In this document: one piece after another, positions 48,464-56,943 of the stretch
How the letters are laid out: each line of letters starts with the position of its first letter
Numbering within the stretch: position 1 is the stretch's first letter
Assembly (NCBI RefSeq): GCF_047238105.1
Contig: NZ_JBDFMD010000001.1
Span: 5,456,001 to 5,520,000, forward strand
Reading direction: 5' to 3'
From: Paenibacillus_D sp047238105
GTDB taxonomy: Bacteria; Bacillota; Bacilli; Paenibacillales; Paenibacillaceae
Length of the DNA: 64,000 nt
Position numbers and translations under genes: made by a program
The notes under the pieces: generated by a model
What the model was told of the DNA's origin: nothing
Database searches by the model: none
What the model saw: only the letters and a program-made list of their open reading frames with translations

Positions 48464-49969
48464 ATGAGACCCAATGTCATTCTCGTTACGACTGATCAGC
48501 AGCGCAAAGATAGTCTGGGCTGCTACGGATCGGATTTTATGAACACTCCGCATCTGGACCGGCTGGCTGGTGAGGGAGCATGCTTCCATCGCGCCTATTG
48601 CACGAACCCGGTGTGTACGCCAAGCCGCGCTTCTCTATACAGCGGCAAATATGTTTCCAGGCATGGGGCCTGGAACATCGGGGTCAAGGTGCCGGATAAG
48701 ACTGGCTTTGTCCAGGACGAATTGCTGCGCTGCGGCTACCGGACGCATCATATCGGCAAATTGCATTTTCAGCCCCATCAGGGCGATGCCCAATCCATCG
48801 AGTCAAGACGACACTGGCGACAGAGGTTCCCCGACTTTACCGGACCCTATTACGGCTTCGAAACCGTGGAGCTGAGCCTGGGTCATACGCTGCAGGGAGT
48901 GGAGGGACACTACGGCTTGTGGGTCGAAGCGCATGCCGGCACCACTGCCTTTGAAGCGAAGCCAAGGTCTGCGGCTGCCTTTGGCGGCGAAGCGGTCGAC
49001 TGGGAGCTGCCGGCTGAGCTCTCCAACGCCGCCTGGGTGAAGGAGCGGACCGTTCGCTTCCTTGAAGCTCACGCGGCTGAGCGCCGCGACCAGCCTTTTT
49101 TCCTCAGCATCGGCTTCCAGGATCCGCATCACCCGCATGCGCTCCCGAAAGGCAGTGCGGAGGGGTTGGAGCCCTGGCGGTATCCTGCTCCCAAGTATGA
49201 GGAGGGGGAGCTGCTCGACAAGCCGCCTTACTTTCAGACGATGAGGGAAGGCGGATGGGATGCCAGTCATCCGTTGCACGGCAGCTTCCCGATGGCGGGG
49301 CAGGGCCCGCACCGGTTCCGGTTCGATCAAGTCAGCGCAGAGGATCAGCAGTGGGGAAGGGCCTATTATTACCGCATGGTGGAGAAGATCGACGAGGCGA
49401 TGGGCGGGATCCTGGAGGCGCTGGAGGCGCTCGGGCTAAAGGACGATACGATCGTCGTCTTCACCTCGGATCACGGTGAGCTGCTAGGCGATCACGGGCT
49501 GTGGATGAAGGGGCCGTTTCACTACGAGCAGCTGATCAATGTTCCCTTGCTGATCTGGTGGCCGGGACATATTGCCCCTACGAGCAGTGAAGAGATTATC
49601 AGCCTCGCGGATGTGGCGCCGACGCTGCTCTCGCTGTGCGGGGTGACCGTCCCGCCAGTGCTGGACGGCAAGGACTGGTCCGGACATCTGACGGCAGGAA
49701 GCCCTGTCCCAAGACAAGCAGCGCTGATCGAGGCCGTCGACGACCCTGCCGGCATCCGCTGCACGACTGTGGTTACCGGGCACTATAAGCTGACGGTTCA
49801 CCACGGGTCTGGCTATGGCGAGTTATATGACCTGATGCTGGATCCCGGCGAGATCGTCAACCGGTGGCGCGAGCCGGCTTATCACGACATTCAGACCGAG
49901 CTCTTCGGACTGCTGCTAGCCGAGCTCGAGTCCACGGCCTATCGGGTCGACCGGCACTGTTATGGCTAG
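48464..49969 (+). CDS. Cytoplasmic S1-family (Cys-type) sulfatase
   Basis: A 501-residue sulfatase. The signature is C51-T-P-S-R55 within YCTNPVCTPSRASLYSGKY. The first metal site is VTTDQQRKDSLGCYG and the second is FTSDHGELLGDHG. There is no signal peptide. AAGGGGG lies about 9 nt upstream. It follows the binding-protein gene and its partial terminator, so read-through could set a lower dose. Confidence 0.93.
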   Translation: MRPNVILVTTDQQRKDSLGCYGSDFMNTPHLDRLAGEGACFHRAYCTNPVCTPSRASLYSGKYVSRHGAWNIGVKVPDKTGFVQDELLRCGYRTHHIGKLHFQPHQGDAQSIESRRHWRQRFPDFTGPYYGFETVELSLGHTLQGVEGHYGLWVEAHAGTTAFEAKPRSAAAFGGEAVDWELPAELSNAAWVKERTVRFLEAHAAERRDQPFFLSIGFQDPHHPHALPKGSAEGLEPWRYPAPKYEEGELLDKPPYFQTMREGGWDASHPLHGSFPMAGQGPHRFRFDQVSAEDQQWGRAYYYRMVEKIDEAMGGILEALEALGLKDDTIVVFTSDHGELLGDHGLWMKGPFHYEQLINVPLLIWWPGHIAPTSSEEIISLADVAPTLLSLCGVTVPPVLDGKDWSGHLTAGSPVPRQAALIEAVDDPAGIRCTTVVTGHYKLTVHHGSGYGELYDLMLDPGEIVNRWREPAYHDIQTELFGLLLAELESTAYRVDRHCYG

Positions 49970-49992
49970 TGAAGACTTTTTGTCCTCAGAAG

Positions 49993-50044
49993 ACAAGCGG
50001 GACGGCTCCCTGACATGGATGCAACGGCAGGGCGACTCTATAAT
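49993..50044 (+). promoter_or_regulatory. P7: ACAA/ACATG-type regulated promoter
   Basis: AGACAAG (ACAA at 49993), TGACATGG (ACATG at 50013, 20 bp later), perfect TATAAT at 50039, 26 bp after ACATG. It drives the permease/sulfatase/glycosidase operon. TTGTC/GACAA at the upstream edge also forms a short inverted repeat. Confidence 0.78.
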
Positions 50045-50076
50045 GGGAACTACATTACTTACGAGGAGAGATATGC

Positions 50077-50982
50077 ATGAACCTGTCGAAGCCGAGCTGG
50101 CGGCGCAAAGAAAATGCCATGGCCTATCTGATGACCGTGCCTGCACTGCTGCCCTATCTGCTATTCAATCTTATCCCGATCCTGTGGGCCGTCTATATCA
50201 GCTTTACCTATTACGACGGCTACACCTCTCCGACGTTCGCGGGGCTGGACAATTACATGTTGGCGTTCAAAGACAGCGAATGGTGGAGCTCGGTCATGAA
50301 TACGATGATCTTCGCATTCGGCAAGCTGATCATCGAGGTGCCGCTGGCGCTGATCATGGCGGTTATCCTGAATGAAGCGGTACGGGGAAAAAGCTGGTTC
50401 CGGGCAATTTTCTTCATGCCTCACGTGACCAGTATGGCGGTTATGGGCCTGATCTTCTTCTTCATCTTCCGCCCGCTGAACGGCATCTTGAATGGCATCC
50501 TGGAGATGCTTCATCTGATCGGGGATCCGATCGACTATCTCGGACAGCCCTTCACAGCGATGGTCAGCGTCATCATCGTCGCGGTGTGGCACGGATTCGG
50601 CATCAATATGATCCTGTTCCTTGCCGGCCTGCAGACGATCCCCCGCGATGTATATGAGAGCGCTTCGATCGACGGAGCCAACGCGGCAGAGAAGCTGTGG
50701 TACATCACGATTCCCATGCTGGGCAGTATCCTGAAGATCGTGACGATGCTGATGATTGTATGGACGCTGAAGTCGTTTGACCTGATCAAGGTGCTGACGG
50801 ACGGCGGACCGTTCGGATCGACGGAAGTCATGTTCACCTACATCTTCAATTACTTCTTTGGCAGCTCGTACGGATCGCAATATGGCTACGGTTCGGCACT
50901 GGGCGTTATCGCCACGGTGATCATCGCGATCATCACGCTTGTCTACCACCGCTGGACCCGCAATCTGAAATCGCACACGTAG
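50077..50982 (+). CDS. CUT1 ABC transporter permease (UgpA/LacF type)
   Basis: A 301-residue six-helix permease. It has the first TM segment ALLPYLLFNLIPILWAVYI and the EAA loop VYESASIDGANAAEKLWYITIP. The start has GAGGAG about 9 nt upstream. It is the first gene of the long P7 unit. It should serve the binding protein at 46998 and possibly its paralogue at 23523. No ATPase is encoded nearby. Confidence 0.93.
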   Translation: MNLSKPSWRRKENAMAYLMTVPALLPYLLFNLIPILWAVYISFTYYDGYTSPTFAGLDNYMLAFKDSEWWSSVMNTMIFAFGKLIIEVPLALIMAVILNEAVRGKSWFRAIFFMPHVTSMAVMGLIFFFIFRPLNGILNGILEMLHLIGDPIDYLGQPFTAMVSVIIVAVWHGFGINMILFLAGLQTIPRDVYESASIDGANAAEKLWYITIPMLGSILKIVTMLMIVWTLKSFDLIKVLTDGGPFGSTEVMFTYIFNYFFGSSYGSQYGYGSALGVIATVIIAIITLVYHRWTRNLKSHT

Positions 50983-50996
50983 AGAGGAGCTTCACC

Positions 50997-51890
50997 ATGT
51001 CCATGACCCAACCATCGGTTCAGCAAGCGAGCGCGGCTGCCAGGCGGCCGCGCAAGCGAATCAAGCTGACGGACATCGTCTTATACGCATTCCTGCTAGT
51101 CGCCGCTGTCGCCACTGTGCTTCCGATCCTGTACGCCTTCTTTGCCTCCTTCAAGCCGCTGAATGAGCTGCTCGCCGACGGAGCCAAGCTGCTGCCTACG
51201 ACCTGGCGCTGGGAGAACTACAGCGATGTCTGGCGGCTGGCCAACTTCTCCAGGTACTTTTATAACACGATCTTCATCACAGCCTTTGTGGTTATCTTCG
51301 ATATCGTCTTCTCGTCCATGTTCGGGTATGTACTGGCGAGGAAGCAGCTGAAGGGGCTCAATGTGATGCAGGCGGTCATGGCAGCGACGATCTTCCTCGG
51401 CGTCGGCACGATCACGCTGTATCCGAAGTTCATTATTGCCCTTGAGCTGGAGATGCTGAATCTGTGGGGCATTATCTTTGTCGAGCTGGCCGGTATTATG
51501 GTCATTCATATTTTCCTGATCAAGGCGTTCTGCCAGAGCTTGTCCAAGGAAGTGTACGAGGCCGCTTCGATCGACGGCTGCGGCTTCTTCCAGACCTACA
51601 CCAGGATCGCCTTTCCGATGATGCGGCCGATTCTGTCGACGACGGCGATCCTGGCGTTCCAGGCCGCCTGGAACAACTTCCAGATCCCCTATGTCTTCAC
51701 GATGAACAATCCGGATCTGCGCACCCTGGTCGTAGGCGTCTATGCGCTGCGGAGCTCCAGCGAAGGGGCGAGCGCATGGCATCTGATGATGGCCGGCACG
51801 ATGATGTCCGTCATCCCGATCGTCATCATGTTCTTCTTCCTGCAGAAATACTTCATGAAAGGGCTGACCGAAGGGTCGGTCAAAGGGTGA
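50997..51890 (+). CDS. CUT1 ABC transporter permease (UgpE/MalG type)
   Basis: A 297-residue partner permease. It has a basic cytoplasmic N-terminus, the first TM IVLYAFLLVAAVATVLPILYAFF, the EAA loop VYEAASIDGCGFFQTYTRIAFP, and the end KGLTEGSVKG typical of the family. GAGAGGAG precedes the ATG. It lies between the other permease and a sulfatase, with a 5-nt gap to the latter. Confidence 0.93.
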   Translation: MSMTQPSVQQASAAARRPRKRIKLTDIVLYAFLLVAAVATVLPILYAFFASFKPLNELLADGAKLLPTTWRWENYSDVWRLANFSRYFYNTIFITAFVVIFDIVFSSMFGYVLARKQLKGLNVMQAVMAATIFLGVGTITLYPKFIIALELEMLNLWGIIFVELAGIMVIHIFLIKAFCQSLSKEVYEAASIDGCGFFQTYTRIAFPMMRPILSTTAILAFQAAWNNFQIPYVFTMNNPDLRTLVVGVYALRSSSEGASAWHLMMAGTMMSVIPIVIMFFFLQKYFMKGLTEGSVKG

Positions 51891-51895
51891 GCCGG

Positions 51896-53209
51896 ATGGA
51901 CAGACCGAATATCGTATTCATCACCTGCCACGATCTGGGCAAGCATCTGGGCTGCTATGGCCAGCAGACGGTGCAGTCGCCGCATCTGGACCGTCTGGCG
52001 GCAGAGGGTGTCCGCTTCGACGGCGCATTCTGCACCTCGCCGCTGTGCAGTCCGAGCCGCTCCGCGCTCCATACGGGCCGCTACTCCCATTCCAACGGCG
52101 TGATGGGACTTACCCACGCTCACTTCGGCTGGCGGCTGAAGCGCGGCGAGAAGCATGCGGCGCAGCTCCTGCGCGAGGAGGGCTACGCCGCCGCCCTGTT
52201 CGGCGTGCAGCATGTCGCCGAAGAGGCCAGCGAGCTCGGCTACGAGCATGCGGCGCCGATCGAACCGGCGGCCGTGCTCGGCGCGCAGGCGGCCGAGTGG
52301 ATCCGTTCGCGGCAGGGCGCAGCTCAGCCGTTCTACCTGGAGGTGGGCTTCTTCGAGCCGCACCGCCCGTATGATTGGCGGGGGACGCGGCCCGACGACA
52401 GCAAGGGCGCCGCGATCCCGCCGTACTTGCCCGTGAGCCGTGAGGCGCAGGCAGATACGGCTGCGCTGCAGGGGATGATCCGGCAGATGGATCTCGGCGT
52501 CGGTATGGTTCTTGAAGCGTTGGAGGCGGCCGGCCTGTCGGAGGACACCTGGGTGATCTTCACGACGGATCACGGCCTGGCGATGCCCCGGGCGAAGAGC
52601 ACTCTCTACGATGCCGGGATCGAGGTTGCATTGCTGATGCGCTGGCCGCGGCGGGGGATCGCGGGAGGCAAGCGGCTTGCCGGACTCGTCAGCCAGGTGG
52701 ATGTGCTGCCGACGATGCTGGAAGCGCTGGCGCTGGAGGCCGGTCCGCTCGAGCTGCAGGGCGAGTCGTTCTGGACCATGCTGCAAGAGGATGACAGCCA
52801 GGGACGGCAAGCGGTGTTCGCCGAGAAGAACTACCATGCCCGCTATGAGCCGATGCGCTGCATCCGAACGGAGCGCTACAAGCTGATCGTCAACCTTGAG
52901 GTGAGTCTGCAGGTCGATGTGCCGAGCGATATTGTGCGCAGTCCGGTCTATCCGCTGATGGTGGATGATCTCTCCCGGCCGCGCCCGGCCGTGGAGCTGT
53001 ACGACCTGTTGGAGGATCCGCTGGAGATGGATAATCTGGCCGAGTCGCCTTCTCATGCCCGGCTGCGTGCGGAGCTCACAGACCGGCTGCTCCGCTGGAT
53101 GCAGGAGACGGAGGATCCGATTTTGCATGGGCCGGTCTCCTCTCCTTATTATGACGATGCTCTGCATGCGCTCACAAGCGCCGTTGCCAGAGAGGGGGAT
53201 GGTGGATGA
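51896..53209 (+). CDS. Cytoplasmic S1-family (Cys-type) sulfatase
   Basis: A 437-residue sulfatase. The signature is C51-S-P-S-R55. The first metal site is ITCHDLGKHLGCYG, a form reminiscent of heparan N-sulfatase-like (SGSH) enzymes. The second is FTTDHGLAMPRAKSTLYDAGI, which lacks the common GxHG form. I start it at the ATG at 51896, with AAAGGGTG about 8 nt upstream; the frame is open much further upstream through the permease gene, but that is a shadow. There is no signal peptide. Its stop overlaps the next start (ATGA). Confidence 0.91.
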   Translation: MDRPNIVFITCHDLGKHLGCYGQQTVQSPHLDRLAAEGVRFDGAFCTSPLCSPSRSALHTGRYSHSNGVMGLTHAHFGWRLKRGEKHAAQLLREEGYAAALFGVQHVAEEASELGYEHAAPIEPAAVLGAQAAEWIRSRQGAAQPFYLEVGFFEPHRPYDWRGTRPDDSKGAAIPPYLPVSREAQADTAALQGMIRQMDLGVGMVLEALEAAGLSEDTWVIFTTDHGLAMPRAKSTLYDAGIEVALLMRWPRRGIAGGKRLAGLVSQVDVLPTMLEALALEAGPLELQGESFWTMLQEDDSQGRQAVFAEKNYHARYEPMRCIRTERYKLIVNLEVSLQVDVPSDIVRSPVYPLMVDDLSRPRPAVELYDLLEDPLEMDNLAESPSHARLRAELTDRLLRWMQETEDPILHGPVSSPYYDDALHALTSAVAREGDGG

Positions 53210-54495
53210 TCCAGACGTCTTTTCGGGTGAACGGTCCATTGACGGCGCCCTTCTACAGCGAGTGGGGCAAGCTCAGCTATGTGCGGGAGGAAGCGTTTGA
53301 CCTTGATCCGTTTACGCTGCCCGCCGCGGCGACGAGCGGCTCGCCGGTGCTCTTCAGCGATGAGCTGTTCGTCGGTTTCCTGGATGAAAGCGGCGGCCGG
53401 TTCATCTATGATGGACGGGAGACGCTGACGGTCGTCCACCCTGCGGAGCAGCGATTGTTTGTGCGGGAGCATATGGATCCCTTCGCGGCCTGGGCGCAGT
53501 ACAACGCGGAAGCCGTCAAGCGGCTGGGTCTGCAGCAGCAGACACCGACGGAGCTCCATCGCGCGCTGGAATACTGCACCTGGGTGGAGCAAAAAGCGGC
53601 CGCCCGCAGCAAGGCGGAGTACAGCAGCGTGCTGTCCGAAGCGTTCGTCGACGGATATATGGAGCGGCTGGAGCGGCTGGGCCTGCCCAAGGGCAAGCTG
53701 ACGATCGACGATGGCTGGTATACGAGACATTCCGAAGGGGGCAGCGGGACGATCGAGCCGAACGAGCGGTTCCCGGACCTGGCTGCGCTGGCCCGCCGGA
53801 TCGAGGGGGCAGGCTACCAGCCGGGCATCTGGCTCGACTTGGGGTGCGTGTCGCCGCTGTCGGCCTATTACCAGCGTCATGGCGATCAGGTGAAGCCGCA
53901 TACCTATTGGGGAGACACAGAGACAAATGCGGAGCGCAGATTCCTGCAGGCTGTGCCGGGGGAGACGCTGCGCCGTCAGTTTCATGAGATCTTCTCCCGG
54001 CTGATCGATGCCGGGTATGTCAAGTTCAAGATCGATATGCTGTACGGCTTCAAGCATGAGATGAAAGCGATTATGGCGCTGGCTTACGAGACGGCGCACG
54101 GCATCCATGATGCGATCGAGATCGAGGCGCATATCCCGGACCTGTTCGTCTCCCGGTATTGCGACGTGGTGCGCACCAACGATGTCCTGATCCGGGAAGG
54201 GACGCCGTGGATGCAGCAGACCAAGGCCTACTGGAGCGTCTGCTATCACTCCTCGCCCTGCCGCTGGCTCAATCTGGATCACATCGGCGGCAACGATCCG
54301 CAGGTGAGCGAAGCGGACTTCGCGCAGCATCTGCAGTTGTTCCGGCGGGTGCCGGGATATCCCGTGCTCAGTCTGCTGCCCGACCGCTTCTCGGAGCAGA
54401 CGCAGCGGCTGGTGCGGGATCTGTTGAACGAATATAATGAACATAAAATGGATGCCTCGCATTTCTCGTCCATTCCCTCACTAATACGGCTGTAA
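53206..54495 (+). CDS. GH36/GH31-like (alpha-galactosidase-type) glycosidase
   Basis: A 429-residue TIM-barrel glycosidase of clan GH-D/GH31 appearance. TIDDGWYTRHS, then FPDLAALARRIEGAGYQPGIWL and YVKFKIDMLY match the strand order of GH36/GH27/GH31 enzymes, with D277 in the K-x-D motif as candidate nucleophile. It is shorter than typical GH36 proteins and lacks their large N-terminal beta-sandwich. There is no signal peptide, so it should be a cytoplasmic exo-enzyme acting after or alongside desulfation. Its start overlaps the sulfatase stop. Alpha-galactoside or a related alpha-linked sugar is the likely target, but specificity is not readable. Confidence 0.8.
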   Translation: MIQTSFRVNGPLTAPFYSEWGKLSYVREEAFDLDPFTLPAAATSGSPVLFSDELFVGFLDESGGRFIYDGRETLTVVHPAEQRLFVREHMDPFAAWAQYNAEAVKRLGLQQQTPTELHRALEYCTWVEQKAAARSKAEYSSVLSEAFVDGYMERLERLGLPKGKLTIDDGWYTRHSEGGSGTIEPNERFPDLAALARRIEGAGYQPGIWLDLGCVSPLSAYYQRHGDQVKPHTYWGDTETNAERRFLQAVPGETLRRQFHEIFSRLIDAGYVKFKIDMLYGFKHEMKAIMALAYETAHGIHDAIEIEAHIPDLFVSRYCDVVRTNDVLIREGTPWMQQTKAYWSVCYHSSPCRWLNLDHIGGNDPQVSEADFAQHLQLFRRVPGYPVLSLLPDRFSEQTQRLVRDLLNEYNEHKMDASHFSSIPSLIRL

Positions 54496-54508
54496 AAAGG
54501 AGAATGCC

Positions 54509-55483
54509 ATGCGCTACAAAACAGAACAACAGGTCTGGGACGGCTGCAGGATCATGACGCTTGAGGATACGGTCACGGGCAGTGAAGCCTGGATCGTGCC
54601 GGAGCTGGGCTGCAATGCAGTCCGTCTGGTGCTGGGCGGGCGCACGATCGTGCTGCCGCCGCCCGGGCTGGATGAGCTGAGACGGCACGCTTCCCTGTAC
54701 GGCATCCCGGTTCTGTCACCGCCGAATCGTGTCAGGTATGGAAGGTTTACATTTGATCAGAGAACCCACCAGCTGCCGCTCATCATCCCCCAGCACCATA
54801 TCCATGGCGAGCTCAAGGATCTGCCCTGGAAGGTGATGCGGCACGAGGCGGACGAAGCAGGCGGCGCCAGTCTGAGCTGCGAGCTTCGGATCCCGGAGCA
54901 TCCGGGCGTCTATGACTACTATCCTCATGCGCTCGTCTACCGGCTTACCTACACGCTGCTGGAGGGCGAACTGCGGATGCATGCGGAGATGGTCAATGAA
55001 GGCGCCCTGGATGCTCCATTTGCGCTGGGCTTCCACCCGTACTTCCACTTGACCGGACGGGAGGAGGAAGAAGCGGTGCTAACCTTGCCGGCTGTGAGTG
55101 AATGGCCGATCGGCGAGGACCGCTTCGTCAGCGGCGCTCCTGCGGACGGCATGCGCTGCGCGTCCCTCAGGGAAGGCATGCGGCTGGCAGACCTGCCGGC
55201 GACGGGGTACCTGTTGTTTTCATTGCCGCCGCGCGCCGTCTGCGAGCTCGATTACGGTCCATCGGACGGGCACAAGCTTGTCTATGAGCTATCCGAAGGG
55301 TTCCCGTTCCTCGTCCTGTTCCGCCCCCAGGGCGGCAGCGAGGTATCACTGGAGCCCTATACCTGCATTACCGATGCGTTCAACTATCCTGAGGATGAAT
55401 CGAGCTATGGCCGTATCCGATTGCGGGCAGGCGAGCGCAGCAGCTTCAGATGGGTGATGAGACTGGAGGCGAAGCAAGGATGA
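54509..55483 (+). CDS. Aldose 1-epimerase (galactose mutarotase-like)
   Basis: A 324-residue mutarotase-family protein. It shows the family landmarks NRVRYGRFTF, HHIHGELKDLPW, GFHPYFHLTG and, near the C-terminus, SLEPYTCITDAFN, where the Glu is the expected catalytic base. It would interconvert anomers of the sugar released by the neighbouring glycosidase. GGAG precedes the start by about 6 nt. It ends in an ATGA overlap with the next sulfatase, so it is translationally coupled. Confidence 0.88.
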   Translation: MRYKTEQQVWDGCRIMTLEDTVTGSEAWIVPELGCNAVRLVLGGRTIVLPPPGLDELRRHASLYGIPVLSPPNRVRYGRFTFDQRTHQLPLIIPQHHIHGELKDLPWKVMRHEADEAGGASLSCELRIPEHPGVYDYYPHALVYRLTYTLLEGELRMHAEMVNEGALDAPFALGFHPYFHLTGREEEEAVLTLPAVSEWPIGEDRFVSGAPADGMRCASLREGMRLADLPATGYLLFSLPPRAVCELDYGPSDGHKLVYELSEGFPFLVLFRPQGGSEVSLEPYTCITDAFNYPEDESSYGRIRLRAGERSSFRWVMRLEAKQG

Positions 55484-56928
55484 AGAAGCGGTCAAGACCG
55501 CATATCGTATTGATCACGCTGGACGAATGCAAGGCGTCTGCGCTCGGCTGCTACGGCAATCGCGACGCCTATACGCCTATGATGGACAAGCTGGCTTCGC
55601 AGGGAACGCTGTTCCGCGAGGCGTACTGCACCTTTCCCAAGTGCGTGCCCTCCAGAGCAGCCCTCATGACCGGCCGGTATCCGCATGTCGAGGGACATCG
55701 GACGCTGCCGGGCTTCGAAGTCCGGCGCGGCGAGAATCATCTCGTCCAGGAATTGAAACGGGCCGGGTACAAGACGGCCATGTTCGGCAAGAACCATACG
55801 ATCGAGCCGGAGTGGATGGAGGAGATGTTCGACGAGTGCCGCCGCGCCCGCAAAGGTGCCGACGTGCCTTGGGCCAGAAGGGAGTCCGAAGAAGACGACG
55901 ATCTGTTCCGCGCCTTTTACCGCGGCGCCTTCAGCGATGTGCACGGCATGTCGGACCACCATGCGACACAGGACGCCCTCTCCTTCATGGAGCGTCACCG
56001 CGACAGCGAGGATCCGTTCTTCCTGCTGGTGAATTATAATGCGCCTCATCCTCCCTACACGGATATCCCGCCGTTCATCGATCTGATCCGGGAGCGGAAG
56101 ATCGCGCTGCCGCGCATCGAGCCGCTGGATGAGGCGCCGGAGCTGCTGCGGGCCTACAGAGAGGTCTATGATCTGGAGCATCTGAGCGCGGCGCAATGGC
56201 GCCAGGTTGTCGAAGCCTATTACGGGCTGGTGGCTTTCGTGGATGACCTCGTCGGTCAACTGGTGGACGGCGTGGAGGCCTGCGGATTGGCGGAGGACAC
56301 GGTGGTAGTCGTCACCTCCGACCATGGCGATTTTGCCGGCGAGCACGGCTGTGTGGAGAAATGGGATACCTTATTCTACGATTGCATGGTGAAGGTTCCG
56401 CTGATTATCCGGTATCCGGGACATGTACGTGCGGGGCGGACGACAGAAGCGATGACCGACAATGTCGATGTTGCGCCTACGCTGCTGGAGCTCGCTGGGC
56501 TGGAGGTGCCGGACTGGATGCAGGGACGTTCACTCGGCGATGTGCTGACTGGCAAGACGGATACGCACAAGGATGCCGTATTCTGCGAAGGCGGCGTAGA
56601 GGAAGCGGCGCTGTCCCGGACGGTGGGTCTGGATACAGAGGCGCACCGGCAGCGGCATCCAAACTACCACTGGAAGCAGGAGCTGATCGTGCGGCATCCC
56701 TGGTCGATCCACCGGGCGAAGATGATCCGTACCCGCGACTGGAAGCTGGTCTACCGGCTGAGCGGAGTCAAGGAGCTGTACAACCTCCGCGAGGATCCGG
56801 GTGAATACTGCGATGTCGCGGCGCTCCCCGAGCATAGGGAGGTCATCGCCGATCTGATGGAGCGGCTGCTGCAATGGACGATCCGGACGGAGACGGATTA
56901 TCCCCGTATTGAGACCATGTATTCCTGA
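55480..56928 (+). CDS. Cytoplasmic S1-family (Cys-type) sulfatase
   Basis: A 482-residue sulfatase. The signature is C55-V-P-S-R59. The first metal site is LITLDECKASALGCYG, with Glu-Cys where Asp-Gln-Gln is common. The second is VTSDHGDFAGEHG. The C-terminus has MIRTRDWKLVYRLSGVKELYNL. The ATG at 55480 (GGAGG upstream, ATGA overlap with the mutarotase) is preferred over an earlier in-frame ATG at 55450. There is no signal peptide. Confidence 0.91.
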   Translation: MKKRSRPHIVLITLDECKASALGCYGNRDAYTPMMDKLASQGTLFREAYCTFPKCVPSRAALMTGRYPHVEGHRTLPGFEVRRGENHLVQELKRAGYKTAMFGKNHTIEPEWMEEMFDECRRARKGADVPWARRESEEDDDLFRAFYRGAFSDVHGMSDHHATQDALSFMERHRDSEDPFFLLVNYNAPHPPYTDIPPFIDLIRERKIALPRIEPLDEAPELLRAYREVYDLEHLSAAQWRQVVEAYYGLVAFVDDLVGQLVDGVEACGLAEDTVVVVTSDHGDFAGEHGCVEKWDTLFYDCMVKVPLIIRYPGHVRAGRTTEAMTDNVDVAPTLLELAGLEVPDWMQGRSLGDVLTGKTDTHKDAVFCEGGVEEAALSRTVGLDTEAHRQRHPNYHWKQELIVRHPWSIHRAKMIRTRDWKLVYRLSGVKELYNLREDPGEYCDVAALPEHREVIADLMERLLQWTIRTETDYPRIETMYS

Positions 56929-56943
56929 TGAGGAGCTGAAAGG

